This document shows, piece by piece, positions 42,534 through 51,397 of a DNA stretch of 51,522 nucleotides. Below the pieces are notes generated by a model. It was not told where the DNA came from, searched no databases, and saw only the letters and a program-made list of their open reading frames with translations. Both the position numbers and the translations under genes were made by a program. This DNA is from Pseudomonadota bacterium. Lineage in GTDB: Bacteria; Pseudomonadota; Alphaproteobacteria; Micavibrionales; UBA2020. The stretch is from positions 1 to 51,522 of the forward strand of contig JAJZVA010000016.1 in assembly GCA_021845905.1 (NCBI GenBank), read 5' to 3'. Position 1 is the first letter of the stretch. Every line of letters begins with the position of its first letter.

Positions 42534-44666
42534 ATGGACACGCGATTTGATATCATCATTTTTCTGGCAGGATGCGGGTTTTTTATTGCCGCCATGGCGC
42601 TTTGGTATTACCGGGCGCAAATGAGCGCGCTGAGCGCGGCGAAGCACGGCGCGGAAGTGGCCAGCCGTGAACAGGCGGAATTTCTCGAAAGGATCATCGC
42701 CCATGCCGTGGACGGCATGATCACCATTGATGCATACGGGGTTGTGCAGATGTTCAATCCCGCCTGCGAAAAAATATTCGGCTACAGGGCGGAGGAAGTT
42801 GTCGGGAAAAACGTCAGCCTGCTGATGCCCGAGCCGCATAAGGGCGCGCATGATGCCTATCTCGCCCGCTACCGCGAAACGGGGGATGCGAAAATCATCG
42901 GCGTCGGGCGGGAGTTGCAGGGGCAGCACAAGGATGGCACGAAACTCTTTGTCGAGCTTTCGGTGAGCGAGATCAGCATGGGCGGAAAGCGCATATTCTA
43001 CGGAATCTTGCGCGATATCTCCACGCGCAAGAGCATGGACGAACAGTTGCAGACATACATGGTCGAGATGGAATGGCTGCGGTCGGAGGCTGAAAAAGCC
43101 ACGCGGCTGAAAAGCGAGTTTTTGGCCATGATGAGCCACGAGATACGCACGCCGATGAATGGCGTTCTCGGCATGACGGAACTGCTGCTTGAAACCGGGC
43201 TGGAGAAAAAGCAGGAACATTACGCCAAAACGGCATTGCGTTCCGCTTATGCCTTGCTCGACATCATCAACGATATACTCGATTTTTCAAAGATCGAAGC
43301 GGGCAAGATGACGCTGGAGCCTTTGCCGATGGATTTAAGGCAGGTTTCCGAGGACGTGATCGACTTGTTCAGTCTGAAGGCGGGCGAGAAAGGGCTGACG
43401 TTGTCTTTGCAATATGCGCAAGATGCGGCGCGATATGTGCGCGGCGACGCAGGGCGCATCCGCCAGATCATGGCCAACCTTCTCAGCAACGCGATCAAGT
43501 TCACCGCGCGGGGCGAAGTCAAAATGGTCGTCGAGCGGCGCGAACATCCTTATCGCGCGAAGATAAAAGTTTCCGTCATCGATAGCGGCATCGGCATTCC
43601 AAAAGACGTTCAGGCCGGGTTGTTCATCAAATTCACCCAGGCGGATGCCTCTACGACGCGCAAATACGGCGGCACAGGGCTTGGGCTCGCGATCTGCAAG
43701 CAACTCGCGTCGATGATGGATGGCGAAGTCGGTCTTGAAAGCACGGAGGGAAAAGGGTCGGTTTTCTGGTTCACGATGGTCTTGCCCGAAGTGGATGGAA
43801 AAACCGTTTCTTCCGCCCAGCCTGCGGTCGTCGCGCCGGAAAAGCTCGATCTGCTGAAAGGGCGCAAGGTTTTGCTGGTCGAGGACAATCCGATCAATCA
43901 GGAATTCGCCGTCGCGGCTCTCAACAGCTTCGGCTGCAGGACTTTTACCGCCTGCGACGGCAAGCAGGCCGTCGAGATGGTCGAGGCCAACAACGAATAT
44001 GACCTTATCCTGATGGATTGCCAGATGCCGGTGATGGACGGTTACGAGGCGACGCGCCGCATCCGCGATTATTTCCAGCGCTCCGGCATCCCTTATGTGC
44101 CTGTCATCGCCATGACCGCGCATGCCATGAAGGGCGAGCGGAAAAAATGCTTCGCCGCGGGAATGGATGATTATCTGGCCAAGCCGTTTTTGAAGAAGGA
44201 ACTGATGATCGTCCTGTTGCGCTGGGTGGGCGGCTTTTGCGAATTGGAGCCGAAGCCTCGGGAGAACCATGCTCCTGTTCAGGCGGAGCAGACGCTGCAG
44301 AGCGGAAACGGGATAAATCAATCCGCCTTGCGGGAAATACGCGATCTGATGGATGAAAAATACGCCGAAATCATCGGCAAATATATCGTCAACACGGATG
44401 CCATCATGACGCGCATGAAGCGCGCTTTTTCAGGGAATGGCGCTGTCGGAGACATTGTCCTCGACGCGCACGCCCTGAAATCATCCAGCGGTTATCTCGG
44501 TGCGACGGCGGTCAGCGAGGCGGCCAGCGCGCTCGAGTTTTCCGCGCGCGTGGCGGCAGATAAAGGCTTGTCCGTGGACGAGATGCGCTCCGATTTTCTC
44601 GTTTTGGAAGAGGCCTGGCAACGGACGCGGTCTTTTTACGAAGCTGAAACGGCGGGTCAGGGTTGA
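42534..44666 (+). CDS. Hybrid sensor histidine kinase with PAS, receiver and HPt domains
   Basis: A 710-residue hybrid kinase. One N-terminal membrane helix (FDIIIFLAGCGFFIAAMAL, 5-23) is followed by a PAS domain at about 50-165 (AVDGMITIDAYGVVQMFNPA). The HisKA domain holds His202 in SHEIRTPMNG, and the ATPase has N box NLLSNAIKFTARG, DSGIGIP and YGGTGLGLAICKQL. The receiver domain starts KVLLVEDNPINQ with phospho-acceptor Asp495 in LILMDCQMPVMDG. A C-terminal HPt domain has His646 in DAHALKSSSGYLGA. The PAS resembles FixL-type domains, so redox or oxygen sensing is possible, though no heme ligand can be asserted. No cognate output regulator is nearby. Confidence 0.95.
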   Translation: MDTRFDIIIFLAGCGFFIAAMALWYYRAQMSALSAAKHGAEVASREQAEFLERIIAHAVDGMITIDAYGVVQMFNPACEKIFGYRAEEVVGKNVSLLMPEPHKGAHDAYLARYRETGDAKIIGVGRELQGQHKDGTKLFVELSVSEISMGGKRIFYGILRDISTRKSMDEQLQTYMVEMEWLRSEAEKATRLKSEFLAMMSHEIRTPMNGVLGMTELLLETGLEKKQEHYAKTALRSAYALLDIINDILDFSKIEAGKMTLEPLPMDLRQVSEDVIDLFSLKAGEKGLTLSLQYAQDAARYVRGDAGRIRQIMANLLSNAIKFTARGEVKMVVERREHPYRAKIKVSVIDSGIGIPKDVQAGLFIKFTQADASTTRKYGGTGLGLAICKQLASMMDGEVGLESTEGKGSVFWFTMVLPEVDGKTVSSAQPAVVAPEKLDLLKGRKVLLVEDNPINQEFAVAALNSFGCRTFTACDGKQAVEMVEANNEYDLILMDCQMPVMDGYEATRRIRDYFQRSGIPYVPVIAMTAHAMKGERKKCFAAGMDDYLAKPFLKKELMIVLLRWVGGFCELEPKPRENHAPVQAEQTLQSGNGINQSALREIRDLMDEKYAEIIGKYIVNTDAIMTRMKRAFSGNGAVGDIVLDAHALKSSSGYLGATAVSEAASALEFSARVAADKGLSVDEMRSDFLVLEEAWQRTRSFYEAETAGQG

Positions 44667-45136
44667 TAGGCGCCGTCAGCCGCGCACCAGGGTCCGCGGT
44701 GCTTGCCGAAATAGGGGCGGGCGAGGCCTTTCGAAATCATATAGCGGCTGATGTCGAGCCCGCCGGTCGTTTCGACGTGGGCCAGCACTCGGCCTGCATA
44801 TTTGCCGAGGCGGATGTCGGAGATGATCATTCTGTTGTTTTTAAGAAGCCGGGAGACGGCGTTTTTCGCGTCGCGCGCGACGGCGCGTTCGCTGACGCAA
44901 CGGGCATGCATTTCCGGCGCATCCATCCCCGAGAAGCGCACGCTTGTATCGATGCTCTGGCCGATCCAGACATGGGCGCGCACGACGACTGTATCGCCGT
45001 CGATGACCCGCAGGACGCGCACGGTCATGGGGCCTTTTATAATATCATCACGCACCGGCGCGCCCGCTCGCGCCCGCGGCGCAAAGCCTGCCAGAAGCAG
45101 GCAAAGGATGGATATATGCGCTTGAAAATGTTTCAT
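44657..45136 (-). CDS. Secreted thermonuclease-family nuclease
   Basis: A 159-residue SNase-fold nuclease with a signal peptide (ISILCLLLAGFAPRARAG). The core is VRVLRVIDGDTVVVRAHV, then SVRFSGMDAPEMHARCVSER with Arg67, Asp72 and Glu75 as catalytic/calcium residues, and LGKYAGRVLAHVETTGGLDI with the second Arg. LARPYFGKHRGPWC ends the fold. It probably degrades nucleic acid in the periplasm or outside. It overlaps the kinase gene 3' ends by 10 bases on opposite strands. Confidence 0.86.
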   Translation of the reverse strand: MKHFQAHISILCLLLAGFAPRARAGAPVRDDIIKGPMTVRVLRVIDGDTVVVRAHVWIGQSIDTSVRFSGMDAPEMHARCVSERAVARDAKNAVSRLLKNNRMIISDIRLGKYAGRVLAHVETTGGLDISRYMISKGLARPYFGKHRGPWCAADGAYQP

Positions 45137-45233
45137 AGCGGCCTCCCATTGCGAAGAAAGGTATCATATACAATTATAGGTTGTAAATAATTAAAAATTC
45201 GTGTAATGGTTGTTCAACATGCCGGAGTACTCA

Positions 45234-45803
45234 ATGATGAAATGGGAACGGAAATTCAATATTCGCGCTCCATTGGAGCAGGCCGAGCGTTGCCTTGTCC
45301 AGTGGCTCAAGGAGGAAAGACGCGCCCTGCCTGTGGCGGAGCGCCGCCGCGCCGCCGGTTTGATGGCGCGGTATTTCTATCACGAGGAAGATGTGACGGA
45401 CCAGTTGATGCTCTCTTTTTTGCGGCATTATTCCAACGGCAATGTGCTCGACATGGAAGACCCGGCGTCCGTGCGCATGGAGATAAAATCGGTGCTGGAT
45501 CAGTCGCAGACTTGCGCTTCCGCGAGCGGGCGCTGGCGCATGACCTTGCTGTTCATCGTGTTCATCATGTCTCTGGCGGGATTGATCGGCCTTGATATCG
45601 CGGGCAGCCCCATCAATGATTCCGAACAGGCTGATTTGAAAACCCTGGTGCATGAAGTCGTCGCGCACGATCCGCGCCTTTCGAGCATGAAGGTATGGGA
45701 TATGATCAAGCGTCCGTTGCATATCCGCCGTTATGCGGACATGGACAGATGGGAGTATTTGCAAAGCAGGCTGATGCTTGAAAAATTATTGCAGCGGAAA
45801 TAG
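45234..45803 (+). CDS. Hypothetical protein with one central transmembrane helix
   Basis: A 189-residue protein without a recognised family. ATG 45234 is chosen because GGAG lies 6 bases ahead; ATG 45219 is also in frame. The N-terminal 90 residues are helical and charged (LVQWLKEERRALPVAERRRA). A transmembrane helix follows (MTLLFIVFIMSLAGLIGLDI, about 102-121). The C-terminal part (LVHEVVAHDPRLSSMKVWDM, MDRWEYLQSRLMLEKLLQRK) is helical. Its 3' end overlaps xerC on the other strand by 18 bases. Function unknown. Confidence 0.65.
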   Translation: MMKWERKFNIRAPLEQAERCLVQWLKEERRALPVAERRRAAGLMARYFYHEEDVTDQLMLSFLRHYSNGNVLDMEDPASVRMEIKSVLDQSQTCASASGRWRMTLLFIVFIMSLAGLIGLDIAGSPINDSEQADLKTLVHEVVAHDPRLSSMKVWDMIKRPLHIRRYADMDRWEYLQSRLMLEKLLQRK

Positions 45804-46781
45804 CCGCTTTTTCCGGAGGCGGAGCTGTTTCTCGGCGTCTTTTTTCGCCTTGTCGTAGATCTTGAGGAGTTGCGCGTTGTCGAGGTCGGTATAGCGCTGC
45901 GTCGTGGAGACGGAGGCGTGGCCAAGCAGTTCCTGTATCGCGCGCAAGTTCGCGCCGTTGACCAGCAGGTGCGTGGCGAAGCTGTGGCGCAGCGCGTGCG
46001 GCGTCAGGCTTTCCGGCAGGTCGAGCAGGCGGCGGATATGGCGCAGTTGCCGCTGCGCGACGCCCTGATTGAGTCGCCCTCCGCGGCTGCCGAGAAACAG
46101 CGGCGTCTCCTTGTCGAACGGGAAGGGGCATTGTGCGATATATTCTTCAATCGTTTTTTCAACGACGGGCAAAACGGGCACCAGCCGTTCTTTTGATCCT
46201 TTTCCCATCACGCGCACCTCTGCGTTTTGAGGGCGGTTGCCGAAGTTGAGTTGCAAGGCTTCGTCGATCCGCAGGCCGCAACCATAGAGAAGCGTGAACA
46301 GGGCGCGGTCACGTGTGGCGATCCATGCGTCCTGATGTCCGAGTGTTTCAAGGTTTTTTACCAGTTTTTTCGCCTGCTTCGGCGGCAGGGCGCGGAGCAG
46401 TTTTTTAGGTTTCTTCGGTGTGCGGATGCCGCTGATGTAAGGGTTGTGCAAAAAGCCGTTCTTATCCATCCATTTTAAAAAGCTGCGGACGCTGGAAAGC
46501 TGCCGCGCGCGGGTGGAGTTGCCCGCGCCCTCCGCCGCCCGCTGCGTAAGCCAGCTTCGAAAATCGCGCAAACCCGCGTCGCCGAGGTCGTTCAGCGACG
46601 GCGGATGTCCGATATGCCGTGTCAGGAAATCGAAAAAATAAAAAATGTCGCGCGTATAGGCGCGGAGCGTGTGGCGCGAGAAATGCTTTTCATTTTGAAG
46701 ATATGCGACCCACGCATGATAGCGCTCCGCAAGATCCGCGGCGGCGGAGGGGATGTCGCCGTCTAGCCCTGTACCAGCCAT
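45786..46781 (-). CDS. xerC: Tyrosine recombinase XerC
   Basis: A 331-residue XerC, which with XerD resolves chromosome dimers at dif. The start at 46781 (MAGTGLDGDIPSAAADLAER) overlaps the end of the DUF484 gene; a GTG 12 bases earlier is possible. The N-terminal SAM-like domain is YLQNEKHFSRHTLRAYTRDI. The catalytic set is visible: Arg in YGCGLRIDEAL, Lys in GKGSKERLVPVL, His-x-x-Arg in TPHALRHSFATHLL, His in ELLGHASVSTT and the nucleophilic Tyr in TQRYTDLD. Location beside DUF484, fsa and priA marks it as the chromosomal XerC rather than a phage integrase. Confidence 0.93.
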   Translation of the reverse strand: MAGTGLDGDIPSAAADLAERYHAWVAYLQNEKHFSRHTLRAYTRDIFYFFDFLTRHIGHPPSLNDLGDAGLRDFRSWLTQRAAEGAGNSTRARQLSSVRSFLKWMDKNGFLHNPYISGIRTPKKPKKLLRALPPKQAKKLVKNLETLGHQDAWIATRDRALFTLLYGCGLRIDEALQLNFGNRPQNAEVRVMGKGSKERLVPVLPVVEKTIEEYIAQCPFPFDKETPLFLGSRGGRLNQGVAQRQLRHIRRLLDLPESLTPHALRHSFATHLLVNGANLRAIQELLGHASVSTTQRYTDLDNAQLLKIYDKAKKDAEKQLRLRKKRLFPLQ

Positions 46782-47443
46782 ATGCGAAAGCACCGTTCGA
46801 TGACCTGCGCGAGAAAGCCGATCTGGTCCACGGCGTGGTTCGGCATGAATGCCTCGGGATCGCGCGAACCGAAGGCGATGATGCCGGCGGGCGTGTCGTC
46901 GCTGATTTCAAGCCGCACCAGCGCATGGCTGCGCACCAGCCCCGCGCCGGGGCCGAAGAGTTCCTCGTTGCCGGTGATGTTGTCTTGCAACAGGGCGTCG
47001 CCGGTGGACAACCACTTTTCCACCGTATCTTTCTTTGCGAAGCGGATGCCTGCCTGATTGATGAAGGGCACTTCCTTCGAGGCGGATTCGATGATGAGGT
47101 TTATGGTGTCGACATCCAGGATGACGGGCAGGTGCTGCGTCACCAGCTCGACGAACTCCTCGAAGCTGTCGGCTTCGAGCACGGTCAAAACCGCGGTCTG
47201 GATGCGGGTCTGGTTGTTCATGTTGGCGCGGACGTTCTCGATGAGTTCACGTTGCAACTGCTGCGCCTTCGACTTGTCGTTTTTCAGTTTTCCGAGCATC
47301 TTCTGCTGAAAATCGACGACGCCCGCGCCTTGGGTTGCGGCGGGCAGGGCGTCGGGGTGCGTGTCGAAAAAGTCGGGGTTGGATTTTAGATAGGCGAGGA
47401 CGGCTTGCTCGTCCAGCTTGTCTTTCATGGCTGTATTTCCCAT
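46763..47443 (-). CDS. DUF484 family protein
   Basis: A 226-residue DUF484 protein, a GAF-like fold commonly encoded just before xerC. The signature is LAYLKSNPDFFDTHPDALPA near the N-terminus, a coiled coil (KLKNDKSKAQQLQRELIENV), and a GAF-like part with LIIESASKEVPF and GIIAFGSRDPEAF. Two ATGs (47443 and 47428) are both plausible starts, with GGAG and GGGAAA ahead of them. Function unknown. It overlaps xerC and follows fsa by 30 bases. Confidence 0.88.
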   Translation of the reverse strand: MGNTAMKDKLDEQAVLAYLKSNPDFFDTHPDALPAATQGAGVVDFQQKMLGKLKNDKSKAQQLQRELIENVRANMNNQTRIQTAVLTVLEADSFEEFVELVTQHLPVILDVDTINLIIESASKEVPFINQAGIRFAKKDTVEKWLSTGDALLQDNITGNEELFGPGAGLVRSHALVRLEISDDTPAGIIAFGSRDPEAFMPNHAVDQIGFLAQVIERCFRIWLVQG

Positions 47444-47473
47444 TTCAGGCGATCTCCGGTATGTCCCGCGGCT

Positions 47474-48145
47474 TTAAGCCGCATCAAGTATGGATTGCCC
47501 GGTCTTCGCCCAGTCGGCGACGAAGGCGGCGAGACCCTTGTCGGTCAGCGGGTGGGCGTAAAGCTGGCGGATGACTTTTGGCGGGATGGTGGCGACGTGC
47601 GCGCCCATCTTTGCGGCTTCGACGAGGTGAACGGGGTGGCGTACCGAGGCGACCAGCACTTCGGTTTTGATCGCGGGATACTGCTTGTAAATCTGCACGA
47701 TGTCGCGGATAAGCTGCATGCCGTCCTGCCCGATGTCGTCGAGGCGTCCGACGAAGGGAGAGATGAACGTCGCGCCCGCCTTGGCGGCGAGGATCGCCTG
47801 CGCGGCGGAGAAGCAAAGCGTGACGTTGACCATCGTGCCCGCATCGCTCAAGGCTTTGCAGACTTTGAGGCCGTCGGGCGTCAGCGGCACTTTCACCGCG
47901 ACGTTTTTGGCGATTTTGGCAAGGTGCTGGCCTTCTTTGAGCATCGTCGCGTAATCCGTCGCCGCGACTTCGGCGCTGACCGGGCCGTCCGGCACGACCT
48001 TGCAGATCTGCCCGATCAGGTCGATAAAGCTCTTCGCGCCCGAAGCCGCGACCAGCGAGGGGTTGGTGGTCACGCCGTCCAGCAAGCCGGTGGAGGCGAG
48101 GTCTTTAATTTCATTGATATCCGCGGTGTCGACAAAAAACTTCAT
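47474..48145 (-). CDS. fsa: Fructose-6-phosphate aldolase / transaldolase-like protein
   Basis: A 223-residue small transaldolase-family enzyme (FSA/TalC group). The Schiff-base Lys85 is in [12 protein letters not shown], the N-terminus is [20 protein letters not shown], and GVTTNPSL and [19 protein letters not shown] are family hallmarks. [15 protein letters not shown] and [20 protein letters not shown] follow. Many alphaproteobacterial members annotated as transaldolase belong here; whether the main reaction is transaldol transfer or F6P cleavage cannot be read from sequence. Operon with DUF484 and xerC. Confidence 0.92.
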   Translation of the reverse strand: MKFFVDTADINEIKDLASTGLLDGVTTNPSLVAASGAKSFIDLIGQICKVVPDGPVSAEVAATDYATMLKEGQHLAKIAKNVAVKVPLTPDGLKVCKALSDAGTMVNVTLCFSAAQAILAAKAGATFISPFVGRLDDIGQDGMQLIRDIVQIYKQYPAIKTEVLVASVRHPVHLVEAAKMGAHVATIPPKVIRQLYAHPLTDKGLAAFVADWAKTGQSILDAA

Positions 48146-48204
48146 GCAAAAAGCCCCTTTCGCTTTGAAACTCGTGAAAGTTTAGCGAAAAGGGGCCTGT
48201 GAAG

Positions 48205-48438
48205 CTATAGAGGTTTGGGAAAATTTTTGTAGTTCTGCAGGCCTATTGCGATTTTTCCTTCAACTCCCTCTACCTCTTTTAAATTAAAAATTCTAGTGAT
48301 GGAGTAAGCGGGCAGATTTGCAATTGCTGTTTCTTCTACGCAAGCAATGTCCTGTCCTGCTACTTTTGCTTCGGTGGCAGCTTGAAGGAGGAGCATAGCA
48401 AGGTTAACTGCGGTACTCTCATTATCAAGGCCAAACAC
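48205..48438 (-). CDS. Small hypothetical protein, start uncertain
   Basis: A 77-codon frame from a GTG at 48438 ends at 48205. The product (MFGLDNESTAVNLAMLLLQA, then ACVEETAIANLPAYSITRIF) has no family I recognise. The frame continues upstream without ATG, GTG or TTG through a plausible peptide (ITALNLNDFTDKDQKRLKDA) to an ATT at 48504 that has ACAGG 6 bases ahead, so a rare ATT start and a 99-residue protein are possible. It is strongly AT-rich compared with fsa and priA on either side. The stretch 48439-48629 has nothing else I can support. Confidence 0.45.
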   Translation of the reverse strand: MFGLDNESTAVNLAMLLLQAATEAKVAGQDIACVEETAIANLPAYSITRIFNLKEVEGVEGKIAIGLQNYKNFPKPL

Positions 48439-48629
48439 TTTTGTCGCGTCTTTAAGTCTTTTTTGATCTTTATCGGTAAAATCATTTAAATTTAATGCCG
48501 TAATTTTATACCTGTGCTTGTTGTTACTTAAATATCATTTTATGATGCCTTTAGAAATTAATAGGTATTTACAAATATGTCAAATAGAAAATATTACGTT
48601 GAATTATTAATAATTTCAATAAGTTAATG

Positions 48630-49022
48630 TTAAACATTAATTTTGGGCTGTGCAGGCTGTTTTTTACGTTTGATCAATTCCGCAGGTTTGCCATCTGAAA
48701 ACATTTTTGCCCAGGCCTCCGGATTGACGTTTTTCTGCAAGCCTCGAACCAACATGCCGGAAACTTGCTGTTGTTTGTAATGCGGATTCAGAGGGTGTGG
48801 CTTGAGGCGACGTTTGTATTCAAGATCGACAACGCCTTCAAAAATGACTTTTTTGCGTGAAGCGTCATTGAAAACACGTAAAAAATCTCCTCTTTTAAGG
48901 CTGTTCAGGCTTTCCAGCCCTTTTTTTCCGTCTTCCAAAAAAGTCCAGGCAACGCTGGTCATACCTGCTTCCCAATAGGCTTCCAAAGTTCCTTTGAGAG
49001 TTGGCTGTTGTTTTTGTGCCAT
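48630..49022 (-). CDS. Hypothetical protein, unrecognised
   Basis: A 130-residue basic protein. MAQKQQPTLKGTLEAYWEAG (49022) is the likely start, with AAGGA about 11 bases ahead; the frame is open for 20 more codons. The body has WTFLEDGKKGLESLNSLKRG and ASRKKVIFEGVVDLEYKRRL, and ends in a Lys/Pro-rich tail (LIKRKKQPAQPKINV). No signal or membrane segment. The FLRVFNDASRKKVIFEGVV pattern suggests a small beta-barrel, which is a guess. It diverges from priA and is AT-rich, like its neighbour at 48205-48438, so both may be acquired. Confidence 0.6.
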   Translation of the reverse strand: MAQKQQPTLKGTLEAYWEAGMTSVAWTFLEDGKKGLESLNSLKRGDFLRVFNDASRKKVIFEGVVDLEYKRRLKPHPLNPHYKQQQVSGMLVRGLQKNVNPEAWAKMFSDGKPAELIKRKKQPAQPKINV

Positions 49023-49139
49023 GATTCTTGCGTCCTTTCCGACTTTGAGTGCCAAAATAGACATATTTTCAAGTCTAGTCAATATGGATAATTAGTAACT
49101 TCATCTGGCTTAAAAAACGTCCATCGGGTAAATAGAGGC

Positions 49140-51347
49140 ATGTCTTCATCCAACCCAAAACAGGGGCTTTTGCTGCCTGAAACCGGCGCGCGTGCGCAAG
49201 TGCTGACGCCGTTTCCCGTAGGCCGCGCTTACGACTATCGCCTGCCCGAAGGCATGACTGTGGAATCCGGAGATTACGTAAGGGTGCCGCTCGGCAAAAA
49301 AGAAACCGTCGGCGTCGTCTGGGGCGAAGGCGGCGATGCGGCGCTGGACCCCGGCAAGGTCAAATATATCCTGCAAAAATACGATGCGCAGCCGATGCCC
49401 GCCGTGCACCGCAAGTTCATCGAGTGGGTAGCGCGTTATACGATGTCCGACGTCGGCACGGTATTGAAAATGTCCCTCAGCGTGCCTGAGGCGCTCCAGT
49501 CGCTGAAGACGGCGCAAGCCTATGCGTTGCCGGAAAAAATGCCGCAAAAGCTTTCGTCGCACCGTAAAAAGGTGCTGGATTTTCTTTTCGACGGCGTTCC
49601 GCAAAGAGCGGCGGATATCGCCAGGGCGGTCGGCTGCAGCACGACGATGATCCGCGCGATGGCGGACGCGGGGCAGCTGCGCGCCGTGGCTGTTTCCACG
49701 CCCGCGCCGTGCGCGATCAGGGCGGTGACGGAGAACAGGCTGACCTTTTCGCCGTCGCAGCAACAGGTCGCCGACGCCTTGCGCGCGCAGGCCGCCGGTA
49801 AAAAATACGGCGTGACATTGCTGGACGGCGTCACCGGCGCGGGGAAAACCGAAGTTTATTTCGAGGCCGTGGCCGAGGCCTTGCGGCAAGGCCGACAGGT
49901 TTTGATTTTATTGCCGGAGATTTCTCTTTCCGCGCAGTTTCTCGAGCGGTTCGAGCGCCGTTTCGGCGTGCCGCCGGCGATCTGGCATTCCGAAGTTTCC
50001 CCCGCGCAGCGGCGCACGGCATGGGCGGGCGTAGCCTCTGACGAGACGAAAGTCGTCGTCGGCGCGCGCTCGGCGCTGTTTTTGCCGTTCTCAGATCTCG
50101 GGCTCATCATCGTCGATGAAGAGCACGACGCCTCCTACAAGCAGGAGGAGGGCGTGATGTATCACGCGCGCGACATGGCCGTCGTCCGCGCACATCTCGG
50201 CGATATTGCGGCAGTTCTGGTTTCGGCGACGCCTTCGCTGGAGACGATGCACAACGTGCATGAAGGGAAATACGCTTATCTGCATCTTGCCGCGCGCCAT
50301 GCGGGCGCGAAACTGCCGGAAATGCATGCGGTGAATTTGAAGGCGACGCCGCCGGGCAGGGGGCAATTCATCGCCGCGCCGCTGCAACAGGCCTTGCGCG
50401 AGACGTTCGCGGCGCAAGAGCAATCATTGCTGTTTCTCAACCGCCGCGGCTATGCGCCGTTGCGGCTTTGCCGCACATGCGGATACCGCTTTCAATGCCC
50501 GTCCTGCGCGGCATGGCTTGTGGAACACCGCTATCATACCAAAATGCAATGCCACCATTGCGGCTACGTTCAGCCGGTGCCGGATATTTGCCCCGAATGC
50601 GGAGCTGAAGAGAGCCTTGCGGCATGCGGCCCCGGCGTCGAGCGCATTCAGGAGGAAGTGCAGGCGTTGCTACCCGAGGCGCGGACGCTTGTCCTTGCCA
50701 GCGACGTCGTGACAAGTTCGAAAGCGGTCAATGACGCCGTGCGGCAGATCGAAAACCATCGCGTGGATGTTATCATCGGCACGCAGATCGTCGCCAAGGG
50801 GCATCATTTTCCCTCCTTGACCTGCGTCGGCGTGGTCGATGCGGATCTCGGGCTGGCGGGCGGCGATCTGCGTGCCGGCGAGCGCACGTTCCAGCTTCTG
50901 CATCAGGTGGCCGGGCGCGCCGGACGCGGCGAGAAGCCGGGGCGCGTTTATATCCAGACGTATATGCCGGAGCAGTCCGTGATGCAGGCGCTGATCGCCA
51001 ATGACCGCGACATGTTCCTCGCCGCCGAAACGCAGGAGCGCGAACGCGCGGGCATGCCGCCGTTTGGTCGTCTCGCCGCGTTGATCTTGTCAAGCCCTGA
51101 CGAAATGAAGCTCGATCTTTTTTGCCGCAAGCTGGCGCAGGCGGCGCCGCGATATGACGATATCCGCATTCTCGGCCCCGCGCCCGCGCCGCTGGCGATT
51201 TTGCGCGGCAAGCACCGGCGGCGTTTTCTTGTGAAAGCGGGCAGGGATATCGCGTTGCAGAAGTTTCTGTCGGAATGGCTAAGTACCGTGAAGCTACTCA
51301 GTTCCGTGCAACTCAAAATCGATATTGATCCGCAGAGCTTCTTCTAA
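49140..51347 (+). CDS. priA: Primosomal protein N' (PriA helicase)
   Basis: A 735-residue PriA, which reloads the replicative helicase at repaired forks. The N-terminal 3'-DNA-end domain is VLTPFPVGRAYDYRLPEG and a winged-helix domain follows. Walker A is GVTGAGKT (230-237), Walker B/DEEH is at 326-329, and motif III is VSATPSLET. The zinc module has the expected eight Cys (CRTCGYRFQCPSCAAW, CHHCGYVQPVPDICPECG). GTQIVAKGHHFP and VAGRAGRGEKPG are motifs V and VI. GAGG sits almost directly at the ATG, which is unusual, so translation may use a weaker site. No dnaT is seen. Confidence 0.97.
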   Translation: MSSSNPKQGLLLPETGARAQVLTPFPVGRAYDYRLPEGMTVESGDYVRVPLGKKETVGVVWGEGGDAALDPGKVKYILQKYDAQPMPAVHRKFIEWVARYTMSDVGTVLKMSLSVPEALQSLKTAQAYALPEKMPQKLSSHRKKVLDFLFDGVPQRAADIARAVGCSTTMIRAMADAGQLRAVAVSTPAPCAIRAVTENRLTFSPSQQQVADALRAQAAGKKYGVTLLDGVTGAGKTEVYFEAVAEALRQGRQVLILLPEISLSAQFLERFERRFGVPPAIWHSEVSPAQRRTAWAGVASDETKVVVGARSALFLPFSDLGLIIVDEEHDASYKQEEGVMYHARDMAVVRAHLGDIAAVLVSATPSLETMHNVHEGKYAYLHLAARHAGAKLPEMHAVNLKATPPGRGQFIAAPLQQALRETFAAQEQSLLFLNRRGYAPLRLCRTCGYRFQCPSCAAWLVEHRYHTKMQCHHCGYVQPVPDICPECGAEESLAACGPGVERIQEEVQALLPEARTLVLASDVVTSSKAVNDAVRQIENHRVDVIIGTQIVAKGHHFPSLTCVGVVDADLGLAGGDLRAGERTFQLLHQVAGRAGRGEKPGRVYIQTYMPEQSVMQALIANDRDMFLAAETQERERAGMPPFGRLAALILSSPDEMKLDLFCRKLAQAAPRYDDIRILGPAPAPLAILRGKHRRRFLVKAGRDIALQKFLSEWLSTVKLLSSVQLKIDIDPQSFF

Positions 51348-51397
51348 GGATGATGCCGGTGCCCATAATCAAGCGGTCATCAAGCGATTTTTCTTCT

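Noticed and set aside
45786-46781. Phage or integron integrase
   Set aside because: The tyrosine recombinase lies in the DUF484-fsa-priA neighbourhood and has XerC length and signatures, so it is the chromosomal XerC.
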